NCBI RefSeq assembly: GCF_000016285.1
Contig: NC_011989.1
Span: forward strand, 3,573,001-3,637,000
Direction: 5' to 3'
Length of the DNA: 64,000 bases
Origin: Allorhizobium ampelinum S4
Lineage (GTDB): Bacteria > Pseudomonadota > Alphaproteobacteria > Rhizobiales > Rhizobiaceae
In this document: one piece after another, positions 46,910 through 56,015 of the stretch
How positions within the stretch are numbered: the stretch's first letter is position 1
How the letters are laid out: every line of letters starts with the position of its first letter
Position numbers and translations under genes: made by a program
The notes under the pieces: generated by a model
Told to the model about the DNA's origin: nothing
Database searches by the model: none
Seen by the model: the letters and a program-made list of their open reading frames with translations, nothing else

Positions 46910-47478
46910 CCAAGGATGCCTTCTTACGCATGCTGAGACTGGGGCTGGCCGGTTTGCCTGCTCAAGAAGTGGACGACATCGTCGCCGATTATCAGGCTCA
47001 CTTTGCCGAATCAGCCGCCTCCGGTCGCAGTGAACAGGAGGTTGCGGCGGCCTTGGGCAATCCGGCCAGAATTGCCAGAGAGCTCAGGGCCGAAATGGGG
47101 CTGCGCCGTTTCGAATCCCATTGGAGCCTGTCGAACATGCTGGCGGCCATGATGGCGCTGGCGGGGCTCGCCATCGTTGACATCCTGTTTTTACTGCCCC
47201 TGCTCACTGTGGCGTTCTTTACCGTGTTCGGCCTTGGAATTGCGGTCACGGCCATCGGAGCGGCTGGCGTGAAGATCATCATTACCACGATGCTGTTTCA
47301 GTTTGATGGACCAACAACAGAAACACTGTCGCAACTGCTGATCGGCGCGGGCCTTGTGAGCGGGTTCCTGGGCGGTGGCGCGTTGTTGTTGATGGGGCTT
47401 GGCACCGGTATCCGCATACTCGGCCACTATGCGCGGCTGCATTTTCGCCTGGCTCAATTAAGCCCGGATCACGCTTGA
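46906..47478 (+). CDS. DUF1700 (HAAS domain) membrane protein
   Basis: A 190-residue protein. The N-terminal 65 residues (RMLRLGLAGLPAQEVDDIVADYQAHFAES then EQEVAAALGNPARIARELRAEM) form the HAAS helical domain typical of DUF1700; three or four hydrophobic segments follow (MLAAMMALAGLAIVDILFLLP, LTVAFFTVFGLGIAVTAIGA and two more). In many bacteria this family sits next to PadR and DUF2807/DUF4097 genes, as here, and is thought to be part of a membrane-stress or anti-sigma-like module. The precise role is unknown. Confidence 0.87.
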   Translation: MTKDAFLRMLRLGLAGLPAQEVDDIVADYQAHFAESAASGRSEQEVAAALGNPARIARELRAEMGLRRFESHWSLSNMLAAMMALAGLAIVDILFLLPLLTVAFFTVFGLGIAVTAIGAAGVKIIITTMLFQFDGPTTETLSQLLIGAGLVSGFLGGGALLLMGLGTGIRILGHYARLHFRLAQLSPDHA

Positions 47479-47511
47479 GCTTTCCCTGACACCTCATTGA
47501 AGGAACGGACA

Positions 47512-48219
47512 ATGACGAGGAAATTGGCATTCGTTGCAACGACGGGACTGATTGGTGCAGTCGTTTTTCTAACATTGGGTATCGGGATTTCAGGAGAAAA
47601 TTGGGGTGGAGCCCGGCAATTGTGGGCAACAACATCCTCCACCTGCGGATCGGTCCAATCCACCAGCCAGCAGGTCACGCTGCCCTTTACCGCCAGCGAC
47701 AGTCTCACCATCGATTTGCCGGCTTCGGTCCGCTATCAGCCTGGCGATAAGGCGGAAGTCATCGTCAGTGGCGACCCTACCCTTGTTGGGCATGTTCGAA
47801 TGGATGGCCATCGGCTGAGCCTGGATTGTCATCTGGGCTGGTCGCAATCAAAACTCGATATCAGCGTGTCGGGACCTGCGATAACAGACTGGAAACTGCT
47901 TGGAAGCGGCAACCTATCCCTATCGCACATCAACCAGCCTCAATTGCGACTGGATATCAAAGGGAGCGGCAACGTTTCCGCGACGGGAGCTGCCGACACG
48001 GTTGATGTGGACATTTCAGGGTCGGGTACCGCCCAGCTCAGGAGGCTGACGGCTCAGTCCGCACGGATCGTGATCCTTGGCAGCGGGAACGCAGACATGA
48101 CCGCGCTGAAAGATGCGGATGTGTCGATTTCCGGGAGCGGCAATGTTGATCTCTCCGGTCACCCGACATTGCGGCGTTCAGAAATCAACGGCAGCGGTCG
48201 CATCGTGCAAGCTCCTTAA
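47512..48219 (+). CDS. DUF2807 (head GIN domain) beta-helix protein
   Basis: A 235-residue protein with an N-terminal membrane segment (LAFVATTGLIGAVVFLTLGIGI) and a DUF2807-type right-handed beta-helix on the outer side. GSG-N/T repeats are visible at LLGSGNLSL, IKGSGNVSA, ISGSGTAQL, ILGSGNADM, ISGSGNVDL and INGSGRIV, spaced 18-20 residues. GAAGGA precedes the ATG. It completes the PadR-DUF1700-DUF2807 cassette and begins 33 bases after DUF1700. The family is called a putative adhesin, but its function is unproven. Confidence 0.87.
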   Translation: MTRKLAFVATTGLIGAVVFLTLGIGISGENWGGARQLWATTSSTCGSVQSTSQQVTLPFTASDSLTIDLPASVRYQPGDKAEVIVSGDPTLVGHVRMDGHRLSLDCHLGWSQSKLDISVSGPAITDWKLLGSGNLSLSHINQPQLRLDIKGSGNVSATGAADTVDVDISGSGTAQLRRLTAQSARIVILGSGNADMTALKDADVSISGSGNVDLSGHPTLRRSEINGSGRIVQAP

Positions 48220-48295
48220 CCTCGTCGAGCACTTCAAACTCGACTGCATTGTTTCGCGCCCACCCCCCAAAATTCCCTGTTCCCCTCCCGCCGAC

Positions 48296-48600
48296 AATAC
48301 CCTATGGTTGCATCAGGATTGGTCGGAACGGGGCCGGTCCCGGAGCCTAGAAAACTCCTCTACAAACGGCCGGTGTCGGCCGTTAAATGACACCCCTCAG
48401 CCATAGGTTTGTGGCTGAGGCGGTGGGCCATGTTTATATGGTCCGCTCCCACCATTCTATATGGTCGGGGAGGCCTCGACGCATGTCCAGAGCTTCGGCT
48501 TAAAGGTCGGGGCGGTCGTTTTGTAGCGATTTTTCTAGCTCCCCGGCCACCAGAGGCTCACGCCTCCGGTGGTCGATCGGTTTCCAGGTGCGGGAGGATG
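48296..48600 (+). ncRNA. Candidate structured RNA or long leader upstream of the gene at 48605
   Basis: This non-coding stretch holds many strong nested stems on the plus strand: AACGGCCG/CGGCCGTT with a GTGT loop (48365-48384); CTCAGCCA/TGGCTGAG (48396-48419) extended by CACC/GGTG; GGGCCAT/ATGGTCC (48425-48444); CCCACCAT/ATGGTCGGG (48448-48469); AGC-TTCG-GCT (48491-48500); and GGCCACC with GAGGC against GCCTC and GGTGGTC (48545-48574). GGTCGGGG at 48505 can pair with GCCTCGAC at 48473 or CCCCGGCC at 48541, which are exclusive. It ends just before the ribosome site of the next gene. It could be a riboswitch-like leader or an independent sRNA. I do not recognise the family; GC bias alone makes some stems cheap. 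Confidence 0.5.
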
Positions 48601-48604
48601 GACA

Positions 48605-49177
48605 ATGACCGATTACAATCTCTGGGCTGATCTTTTCGATACATGGCAATCCTCATCCAATTGGATCAAGGCTTTGCTGATTATCACCCCACCTGCTTTC
48701 GGATTGGGCGTGTTGGGGCTGCTGCTGCGCCACCGGGCGCGGTTGCAAACAGAGCCGCCCTTGTCAGGCCATTATCAGTGGATGAAGGAGCAGCCGACTG
48801 GAGACAGCATCGCCGCTGAAACAGTCGACATGCTCCTGCTGAATTCGCTGATGGATTTGCAAGCCCGGCTGGAGGAGGCAAAGCAAGCACTCCAGCACCC
48901 GGATCTGAAGCATTTCCAGGACAAGTGTGAAGCGATTTTGCGTTCGGAAATGCCTGAAAACAAAGAGAGGGAGAATTTGGGCGGCTCAATGAAAAGCGGA
49001 CACGCTCTCATACCCTCGTTGCCTCCCGCAGCCAGAGACAATGAAGAGATCCGCAGCCAAATTCACCAGATCATTGTCGAAAAATACCGCAACAACCGCC
49101 CCCCGGAAGAAGCGCTGCATAGTGCGCGACAGGTCTTCCTGGATCAGGATACCGAGCGGAACGCCCCGGCACCGTGA
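48605..49177 (+). CDS. Hypothetical membrane-anchored protein
   Basis: A 190-residue protein I do not recognise beyond a pattern seen in rhizobial small proteins. It has one membrane segment (WIKALLIITPPAFGLGVLGLLL, about 20-41) after a short acidic-aromatic start, then a cytoplasmic or periplasmic tail with a predicted helix (MLLLNSLMDLQARLEEAKQALQ) and a polar C-terminus ending in charged helices. GGAGGATGGACA precedes the ATG, giving a strong ribosome site. It is the first gene after the structured region and may be regulated by it. Confidence 0.75.
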   Translation: MTDYNLWADLFDTWQSSSNWIKALLIITPPAFGLGVLGLLLRHRARLQTEPPLSGHYQWMKEQPTGDSIAAETVDMLLLNSLMDLQARLEEAKQALQHPDLKHFQDKCEAILRSEMPENKERENLGGSMKSGHALIPSLPPAARDNEEIRSQIHQIIVEKYRNNRPPEEALHSARQVFLDQDTERNAPAP

Positions 49178-49232
49178 GCGATTGTATCGTGCAGAAAATC
49201 GGACTCCAGAGTACACGACACAAACGGTTCTC

Positions 49233-49439
49233 GGCTTTGCCGCCCCCTCTTGCCTCTGCCGCCACCTTCTCCCCGATGGGGAGAAGAAACCTGCGGCATC
49301 CCCTTGTGCCTTCTATGCGCAGCAAAGGCCGATAAACTCCTTTGTCCGCAGCCTTAAGATGAGGCTCAGTGTTGTCGTGTTGACCTCTTCTCCCCAGCGG
49401 GGAGAAGTCCCCGGCAGGGGGATGAGGGGGGCGAAGCCA
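49233..49439. repeat. Inverted pair of rhizobial palindromic elements (RIME-like)
   Basis: One copy at 49233-49286 (GGCTTTGCCGCCCCCTC, then CTTCTCCCCGATGGGGAGAAG in parts) recurs in reverse complement at 49386-49439. Each contains a perfect hairpin CTTCTCCCC/GGGGAGAAG with a 3-4-base loop. Such CCCCTC...CTTCTCCCC elements are abundant in Rhizobium and Agrobacterium intergenic DNA. They lie between the convergent hypothetical gene and cheB. Confidence 0.85.
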
Positions 49440-49498
49440 ATTGATCAAGTTGCGTCGTATACTATGAAAACCGAACAAGTCCGATGCTATATCTTTCT

Positions 49499-49554
49499 GT
49501 TTTCGTTTGTCTTATCGGGAAAACCGGTCGCCAATTGTCCGAAGACCAACTCTA
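49499..49554. repeat. Dispersed 56-bp repeat, copy 2
   Basis: The sequence from TGTTTTCGTTTGTCTT to AACTCTA matches copy 1 at 7583-7638 with scattered substitutions. It overlaps the last codon of cheB by three bases, so the repeat may have supplied the cheB stop. Confidence 0.7.
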
Positions 49555-50646
49555 GCGCCTCCGGTCCTCCGCCAAAATTTCCGGCGCAATCTGGTGCAGC
49601 GGCACGGTACGGTCCACGCCGCCATGGGCGATGGCTTCCTTGGGCATGCCAAAGACAATGCAGCTTGCCTCATCCTGGGCAAGCGTGAAGGCTCCAGCTT
49701 GGTGCATTTCCAGCATGCCGCGCGCGCCGTCATCCCCCATGCCGGTCATGATAACACCCATGGCATTGGCGCCTGCCGAGCGGGCCGCCGAGCGAAACAG
49801 CACATCCACCGACGGACGGTGGCGCGACACCAGCGGGCCTGATTTGACCGACACATGATACCGCGCCCCTTGGCGCTCCAGCATCATATGGCGATCCCCG
49901 GGCGCAATCAGCACATGGCCGCGCAGCACCGGATCGCCGTTTTCCGCTTCCTTGATTTCCATTTCGCACAGGCCGTTTAGTCGCTTGGCAAAAGCCGCGG
50001 TGAATTTTTCCGGCATATGCTGCACGATGACGATGCCTGGCGCGTTGGCAGGCATTTTTTCCAGGAACTCCCGAAGCGCCTCGGTGCCGCCGGTCGATGC
50101 CCCCACACAGACCACCATTTCAGTGGTTTTGGCCATGGCACGGCCTGACGGTGGTGGCAGCATGGCATCCGCAGTCAGTTTCTTTGCTGGCTCACCGCTG
50201 GCGGAGGCACGATCCGTGACAATCGACTTTCGCGTCCCGAGCCGCGCCTGGGCCGCACTTTTCACCACCTGGCAAATCCGTTCGGCCTGCTCAGCCAGGT
50301 GATCCGCCGCGGCAATTTTCGGCTTGAGAATGATGTCGACGGCGCCCGCCTCCATGGCCTGCATCAGAGTTTCACTGCCGGCCTCCGTCAGGGAGGAGCA
50401 CATCACCACCGGAATGGGGCGCTGCGACATCAGCTTGCGCAGGAAGGTGATGCCATCCATTCGCGGCATTTCCACATCCAGCGTGATCACATCCGGAATT
50501 TCCTCGGCAATGCGCCGGGCGGCGACGAAGGGGTCGGAAGCGGCTCCGATCACCTCGATGTCCGGATCCGATTGCAGGACATTTGTCAGGATTTGCCGGA
50601 CACTGGCTGAATCGTCGACAATAAGGACGCGAATTTTCTTCGGCAT
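49552..50646 (-). CDS. cheB: Chemotaxis protein-glutamate methylesterase CheB
   Basis: CheB removes methyl groups from chemoreceptors and deamidates them when phosphorylated by CheA, giving adaptation. The 364-residue protein has the receiver domain with phospho-Asp57 ([11 protein letters not shown]), a linker, and the esterase domain with Ser in [11 protein letters not shown], His in VIVQHMP and Asp in MTGMGDDGA. It is the last gene of the che operon, 7 bases after cheR. No terminator hairpin with T tract is seen; the downstream palindromes may serve. Confidence 0.96.
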   Translation of the reverse strand: MPKKIRVLIVDDSASVRQILTNVLQSDPDIEVIGAASDPFVAARRIAEEIPDVITLDVEMPRMDGITFLRKLMSQRPIPVVMCSSLTEAGSETLMQAMEAGAVDIILKPKIAAADHLAEQAERICQVVKSAAQARLGTRKSIVTDRASASGEPAKKLTADAMLPPPSGRAMAKTTEMVVCVGASTGGTEALREFLEKMPANAPGIVIVQHMPEKFTAAFAKRLNGLCEMEIKEAENGDPVLRGHVLIAPGDRHMMLERQGARYHVSVKSGPLVSRHRPSVDVLFRSAARSAGANAMGVIMTGMGDDGARGMLEMHQAGAFTLAQDEASCIVFGMPKEAIAHGGVDRTVPLHQIAPEILAEDRRR

Positions 50647-50653
50647 CTGACAA

Positions 50654-51535
50654 TCATACCTTCCTGAAAACCGTATTGGCCAATTGCTTGAGCGGAAGAT
50701 CCAACCCAGTAATTGATTCGGAATGGCCTATGAACATATAGCCCCCTTGGCCAAGGCAATCGCATAGGCGTCGCAGCACATTGAACTGCGTCTTTTTATC
50801 AAAATAAATCAATACATTACGGCAGAATATAATATCCATCGGCTCCCCCACCTGATAGCTGTCGTCCATCAGGTTCAGCCGGGCAAAACCGACATGGGTG
50901 CGAAGTGCCGCCGCGATCCGTACCTCGTTCCGCTGCTTGTCACGCGCGTGCATCACGTATCGGGCCGCCATGGTGCGCGGCACCGGCTCCAGCATTTCGG
51001 CAGGGTAGACACCCCGGCGAGCCTTCTGCAGCACGTCGGTCGACAGATCTGTTGCCAGAATATGATAGTCCATCCCGCTGCGGCGTTCCATATATTCCGC
51101 CAGCACCATGGCAAGCGTATAGGGCTCCGCACCGATCGAACAGGCCGAACTCCAGATGCGAACCCGACGCACGCCCCTGGCCTCCAGATCCGGCAAGGCC
51201 TTTTGCGTCAAATAGTCGAAATGGTTGGGCTCGCGGAAAAAGTCCGTCTTGTTGGTGGTAACCGCATCGATCAGATGGACGGATTCGGTCGCAAGGCCGC
51301 CCTCTTCGAAAATATAATGGCAATAGCTGTCGAAGTCCGTAAAGCCGGTGGCGCGCAAGCGCCTGCGCAACCGGCCTTCCAGCATCGTCGTCTTGGTTTC
51401 CGGCATCTTGATGCCGCTATATTCAAAAATGTAGTTCGACAGACGCCTGAAATTTTTCGGGCTGATTCTGTGGTCTCCAACAACTGCTTCTGCCAATGCA
51501 TTCACGCTGGCGGCCTCCCTGTAATGGTTTTTCAC
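50654..51535 (-). CDS. cheR: Chemotaxis protein methyltransferase CheR
   Basis: CheR uses S-adenosylmethionine to methylate glutamates of chemoreceptors. The 293-residue protein has the N-terminal helical domain ([22 protein letters not shown]) and the SAM domain with [42 protein letters not shown] and [16 protein letters not shown]. Its ATG overlaps the cheW stop in ATGA. None of the three receptors next door ends in the aromatic xWxxF pentapeptide that docks CheR in E. coli, so it must reach them without it. Confidence 0.96.
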   Translation of the reverse strand: MKNHYREAASVNALAEAVVGDHRISPKNFRRLSNYIFEYSGIKMPETKTTMLEGRLRRRLRATGFTDFDSYCHYIFEEGGLATESVHLIDAVTTNKTDFFREPNHFDYLTQKALPDLEARGVRRVRIWSSACSIGAEPYTLAMVLAEYMERRSGMDYHILATDLSTDVLQKARRGVYPAEMLEPVPRTMAARYVMHARDKQRNEVRIAAALRTHVGFARLNLMDDSYQVGEPMDIIFCRNVLIYFDKKTQFNVLRRLCDCLGQGGYMFIGHSESITGLDLPLKQLANTVFRKV

Positions 51536-52026
51536 GCGACGGCAAAAGCCGGTGCAGAAGAAGAGGCAAGGGCAGTTTCATCGCCCGAAAACAACCGCGC
51601 CAGATCAATGATCACCACAAAGCCCGCCTCACGGCGCACCACGCCCTGGATATAATCTGAGCGCCAGCGGATGCCGATATCGGGCGCCTGCTCGATGTCG
51701 GCATGCCGGAAGGGAATGACCTCGAAGACCTTGTCGGCCACCACCCCGACCGCAAGACTGCGATCGGAAAGTGGCACATCCATCACCAGAATCCGGGTGT
51801 GCGGCGTCTTCACCGTGCGCGACATGCCGAGCCGCAGACGAAGATCAATGACCGGCACGCCCTGGCCCCGGACATCCCGCAGGCCCAGAAGATAATCCGG
51901 TCCATGCGGGATCTTGAACGGATCCTCGTGATCGAGAATTTCCCGGACCACGGTAACGGGCACGGCAAACACTTCTTCACCAAGGCTGAAGGTGACAAAT
52001 TGCGATTCTGACGATTGTCCACTCAT
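51532..52026 (-). CDS. cheW: Chemotaxis coupling protein CheW
   Basis: CheW links receptors to CheA. The 164-residue protein starts at ATG 52026 (MSGQSSESQFVTFSLGEEVFAVPV) and shows the CheW blocks VREILDHEDPFKIPHGPDYLLGLRDVRGQGVPVIDLR, RILVMDVP and VGVVADKVFEVI. Its ATG is one base after the stop of the first receptor (TAACATG), so it is coupled to it. It is one of two cheW genes in the operon; the other precedes the receptors. Confidence 0.95.
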   Translation of the reverse strand: MSGQSSESQFVTFSLGEEVFAVPVTVVREILDHEDPFKIPHGPDYLLGLRDVRGQGVPVIDLRLRLGMSRTVKTPHTRILVMDVPLSDRSLAVGVVADKVFEVIPFRHADIEQAPDIGIRWRSDYIQGVVRREAGFVVIIDLARLFSGDETALASSSAPAFAVA

Positions 52027-52027
52027 G

Positions 52028-53848
52028 TTACGCGCTTTCCTGAAAGAGGCGATCCTCCTCATCCGGACCGCCCATGGAGAGATCGAGGGCAAAGCCCTTG
52101 GCTCTCGCCTGCTGGGCAGCAACCGTCTGAGACGACGTCGGTGTACGGGGTTTTGCCGGTGCAGCCGTCCGGGCTGGCGCTGCGCGAGCAGCAACAGTCC
52201 GGGTCTGTGGTGCAGGCTTCTTCTGATGCGCACCATCGACCTTGAAGAAGGCGATGGAGGTTTGCAGTTCCTCGGCCTGAGCAGCCAGTTCTTCAGAGGT
52301 TGCCGACATTTCTTCCGAGGCACCCGCATTCTGCTGCGTCACCTTGTCGAGCTGCTGGATCGCTTCGTTGATCTGGCTGGCGCCGATATCCTGCTCACGG
52401 CAAGCCGCCGAGATCTCGGAAATCAATTCCGCCGTCTTTCTGATGTCAGGAACAAGCCGCGTCAGCATTTCACCGGCTTCCGTTGCCACCTGTACCGTCT
52501 GGCCCGATAGCGTGCTGATTTCAGCCGCTGCCGCCTGGCTGCGTTCGGCAAGCTTGCGCACTTCAGAAGCAACCACTGCAAAGCCCTTGCCATGCTCACC
52601 CGCACGGGCCGCTTCAACCGCCGCATTCAAGGCCAGAAGGTCGGTCTGACGAGCGATTTCCTGGACGATCGAGATCTTCTCGGCAATCGTGCGCATCGCA
52701 CCGACAGCCCGGTTCACAGCTTCGCCAGAGGCTTCCGCATCCTTGGAGGACTGGCGGGCAATCTTTTCCGTCTGGGCGGCATTGTCGGCATTCTGCTTGA
52801 TATTGGCCGCCATCTCTTCCATCGAGGCGGAGGCTTCTTCGGCAGACGATGCCTGTTCCGTCGCGCCCTGGCTGACCTGCTCGGAGGCAGACGACAGCTG
52901 CTGGCTACCCGAAGACACATTGTCGGATGCCGACAAGGCATCAGCGACCACGCCGCGAAGGCGCTCAACCATCAACTGAAGAGACTGGCCAAGCGTGTCC
53001 TTATCGGACAGGGATTTCGGCGCCACCGTCAAATTGCCATCGGCAATCTGATTGGCGACAGCTGCCGTTTCCCTGAGATTGCCGGTCATGATCTTGACGC
53101 TATCGACGACATCGCGGATTTCATCATTGGTCCTGATCTCGATATCCTGACCGAGATCGCCGATAGCAACGGCATCTGCAACGGCCTTGATCTTTTTCAG
53201 GCCGGAATTGATGCCCATGGCAATCCACGCAGCAATAGCAATCGACAGAACCAGCAAGGTAACCAAGCCGGCAATCAGACTATTGCGGGAGAAGTCATAT
53301 TGCTCGTTGGTGGCTTCATCGGTCTGCTTGAGATCCGCGGAAATCTGTCCGTTTAGGGCACCCAGACTTTGCAACAGGCTTGCTGTCAGCTTGGCACCAT
53401 CGCCCATGGAAATTTCACCCGCCTGCTTGTTGCTGGCATCCGTATTCTCGATGGCAAGCTTGAGGATGGAATCCTGCATGGTGATCCAACCGGGCAAGTG
53501 GGTCCGGAATTGCGCGACTTTTTCCTTGATCAACGGATTGGTGTCCGCATCCAGTTTCACCAGGAGATCATTGATAAGCGCACGGCGCTCTTTCACGCCG
53601 CCGACATATTCATCAATCTTGTTTGGGTCCACATTGATGATGGCGTTTTTCTCATCGCGGATCGAAGACAAGACAGCATCCGACAAATCGCTTGAATTAC
53701 GCAAATTCGCTGCGGGACCAGCGATGATGTCACTGATCGCACTATTGAGTGACGAAAGGTTGATGATCGCCATCGTTGCCATGGCGCCTGACATCAGGAT
53801 GATAAGGCCAAAGGCAAGGGCCAGTTTTAGTTTGATCGTGAATCGCAT
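52028..53848 (-). CDS. Methyl-accepting chemotaxis protein with two HAMP-like units
   Basis: A 606-residue membrane chemoreceptor. It has two membrane segments (about 8-30 and 190-212) around a periplasmic four-helix-type sensor of about 155 residues with unknown ligand, then HAMP ([24 protein letters not shown]) and a second HAMP-like unit ([25 protein letters not shown]), and a long signalling coiled coil with the tip [31 protein letters not shown]. From residue 300 to the end it is almost identical to the receptor at 56016. The C-terminus [11 protein letters not shown] lacks a CheR-docking pentapeptide. Confidence 0.94.
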   Translation of the reverse strand: MRFTIKLKLALAFGLIILMSGAMATMAIINLSSLNSAISDIIAGPAANLRNSSDLSDAVLSSIRDEKNAIINVDPNKIDEYVGGVKERRALINDLLVKLDADTNPLIKEKVAQFRTHLPGWITMQDSILKLAIENTDASNKQAGEISMGDGAKLTASLLQSLGALNGQISADLKQTDEATNEQYDFSRNSLIAGLVTLLVLSIAIAAWIAMGINSGLKKIKAVADAVAIGDLGQDIEIRTNDEIRDVVDSVKIMTGNLRETAAVANQIADGNLTVAPKSLSDKDTLGQSLQLMVERLRGVVADALSASDNVSSGSQQLSSASEQVSQGATEQASSAEEASASMEEMAANIKQNADNAAQTEKIARQSSKDAEASGEAVNRAVGAMRTIAEKISIVQEIARQTDLLALNAAVEAARAGEHGKGFAVVASEVRKLAERSQAAAAEISTLSGQTVQVATEAGEMLTRLVPDIRKTAELISEISAACREQDIGASQINEAIQQLDKVTQQNAGASEEMSATSEELAAQAEELQTSIAFFKVDGAHQKKPAPQTRTVAARAAPARTAAPAKPRTPTSSQTVAAQQARAKGFALDLSMGGPDEEDRLFQESA

Positions 53849-53933
53849 GGTAGTCCCCCAGATATTTCCGCGTATTTAAGCGTGGTAGGACAGCCAATTT
53901 CTCGCCTGTCCCGGTCTTTGTTGTAGGCCGATT

Positions 53934-55862
53934 TCACGCGTGCTGGCGGAAATCGTGATCTTCGTCATCCGGTCCGCCCATGGAGAGGTCGAGGGCAAAA
54001 CCCTTGGCTCTCGCCTGCTGAGCGGAAACGGTCTGTGCTGCCGAAGGCCTGCGCACAACAGCCGCCGCTGTCGTGATTTTGGCCGGTCTTGCAGGCTGCG
54101 ACGTATAGTTTTGGGCCGCCTTCTTCTGCGCCTTCAGTCCATCCACCTTGAAGAAGGCGATGGAAGCCTGGAGCTCCTCGGCCTGAGCGGCGAGTTCTTC
54201 AGAGGTTGCAGACATTTCTTCCGAGGCACCCGCATTCTGCTGCGTCACCTTGTCGAGCTGCTGGATCGCCTCGTTGATCTGGCTCGCACCGATATCCTGC
54301 TCACGGCACGCTGCCGAGATCTCGGAAATCAGGTCCGCCGTCTTTCTGATGTCAGGAACCAACCGGCCGAGCATTTCACCGGCTTCCGTTGCCACCTGTA
54401 CCGTCTGGCCCGACAGCGTGCTGATTTCAGCTGCTGCTGCCTGGCTGCGCTCGGCAAGCTTGCGCACTTCAGAGGCAACCACCGCAAAGCCCTTGCCATG
54501 CTCACCCGCACGGGCGGCTTCAACCGCCGCATTCAAGGCCAGAAGATCGGTCTGGCGAGCGATTTCCTGGACGATCGAGATCTTCTCGGCAATCGTGCGC
54601 ATCGCACCGACAGCACGGTTGACCGCTTCGCCAGAGGCTTCCGCATCCTTGGAGGACTGGCGGGCGATCTTTTCGGTCTGGGCGGCATTGTCGGCATTCT
54701 GCTTGATATTGGCTGCCATCTCTTCCATCGAGGCGGAAGCTTCTTCGGCAGACGACGCCTGTTCCGTCGCGCCCTGCGACAGCTGTTCAGAGCTTGAGGA
54801 CAGTTCCTGGCTGCCGGAAGAAACGTTGTCAGACGCCGACAAGGCATCGGCAACAACACCCCGAAGACGCTCCACCATGCTCTGCAAGGCAAGGCCCAGC
54901 GTGTCGACATTGGAGCGCGGCGTCGTCGTCACCGTCAAATCACCATTGGCAATCTTATCGGCAGTAGCTGCCGTTTCACGCAGATTGACGGTCATGGATC
55001 GCATAGCGATGCCCAACGAATCCTTGCTCGAGAGGGGCGTGATATCCTGAGACAAATCACCTTCGGAGATGCGGTTTGCCAAAGCGGCAGTTGCTCGCAG
55101 ATTTTCCGTCATCCCGTTAATCGTCGTGACAAGATCCTTGATCTCGTCATTGGTTTTCACTTCAACGGTCTGGTCCAGATCGCCGATGGAAACGGCATTG
55201 GCAACAGTTTCGATCTTGCGAAGCCCGGCGCTGATGCCAAAAGCAATCCACAAGGCAGCCGCAATTGCGAGAAGCGTAGCAATCCCCGCGACAACGAGAA
55301 CCATGGTCCTCGTCTCGGCATAGAGAGTATCTGTATCCTCATCCGCTTTGGCCATGCCCTGCTTCTGAATTTCGACCAGTTTTGTAATGGCTTCAGCCAT
55401 ATTGGTCGCCAAAGCTCGCAGGTCGCCATTCGAAAGCGCTATGGCATCATTCACTTTGCCGGCCGCCTGGATATCTGGAAGACGAGCCGCAGATTCTCTG
55501 AAATCCAGAGCATTCTTGATCACGGACTCCCAGTAGGGTTTGCCCTGCTGACTTGCAATCGCAAGACCTGCCTGTCCCAAGCCGATCATATCTTTGATGT
55601 TGGTGTCGGATGCCAGATAATATGCCTTGGCTTCCGCATCATCCTTGGAAAGCAGGGCATTTTTCTGGGCGCGAATGGCTTCTGACATTTTGCTGGAAGC
55701 CGACAATGCGTATTCGAGCCGTTTAGCCGGTCCGGCGATAATATCAGACGCAGCCTGGTTGATCGTCCCGATGCTGGAGATGCCATACAATGCGACCGCA
55801 ATCAGCATGGCGATCATAAGCCCGAAAGCCAATGCAAGTTTGAGTTTTATTGTGAAGCGCAT
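53934..55862 (-). CDS. Methyl-accepting chemotaxis protein with three HAMP-like units
   Basis: A 642-residue chemoreceptor. I start at ATG 55862 ([16 protein letters not shown]), matching the other receptors; an in-frame ATG three codons earlier is possible. It has two membrane segments (about 8-30 and 187-210), a periplasmic sensor rich in helices, and three HAMP-like units in a row: [39 protein letters not shown] and [19 protein letters not shown]. The signalling domain is very close to the other two, but the C-terminal linker differs ([18 protein letters not shown]). Confidence 0.93.
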   Translation of the reverse strand: MRFTIKLKLALAFGLMIAMLIAVALYGISSIGTINQAASDIIAGPAKRLEYALSASSKMSEAIRAQKNALLSKDDAEAKAYYLASDTNIKDMIGLGQAGLAIASQQGKPYWESVIKNALDFRESAARLPDIQAAGKVNDAIALSNGDLRALATNMAEAITKLVEIQKQGMAKADEDTDTLYAETRTMVLVVAGIATLLAIAAALWIAFGISAGLRKIETVANAVSIGDLDQTVEVKTNDEIKDLVTTINGMTENLRATAALANRISEGDLSQDITPLSSKDSLGIAMRSMTVNLRETAATADKIANGDLTVTTTPRSNVDTLGLALQSMVERLRGVVADALSASDNVSSGSQELSSSSEQLSQGATEQASSAEEASASMEEMAANIKQNADNAAQTEKIARQSSKDAEASGEAVNRAVGAMRTIAEKISIVQEIARQTDLLALNAAVEAARAGEHGKGFAVVASEVRKLAERSQAAAAEISTLSGQTVQVATEAGEMLGRLVPDIRKTADLISEISAACREQDIGASQINEAIQQLDKVTQQNAGASEEMSATSEELAAQAEELQASIAFFKVDGLKAQKKAAQNYTSQPARPAKITTAAAVVRRPSAAQTVSAQQARAKGFALDLSMGGPDDEDHDFRQHA

Positions 55863-56015
55863 GTGCGTCATCCCTAAATTAATTTGAGAAGCAAGCCCGG
55901 GCCGAACAACATCATTCGTTCAAAGCGGGTAAGATCCGGCTCGGCGCACATACATGCCTGTCGGGTGCCATCGGGCCGCTAATCGGCCCGATGCGAAATC
56001 GAATAGGAGCCTAGG

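Noticed and set aside
48220..48600. tmRNA, RNase P RNA, SRP RNA or 6S RNA
   Set aside because: The expected conserved parts (tag frame and T arm, P4 helix words, GGAAGG-type loop, long bubble hairpin) are absent.
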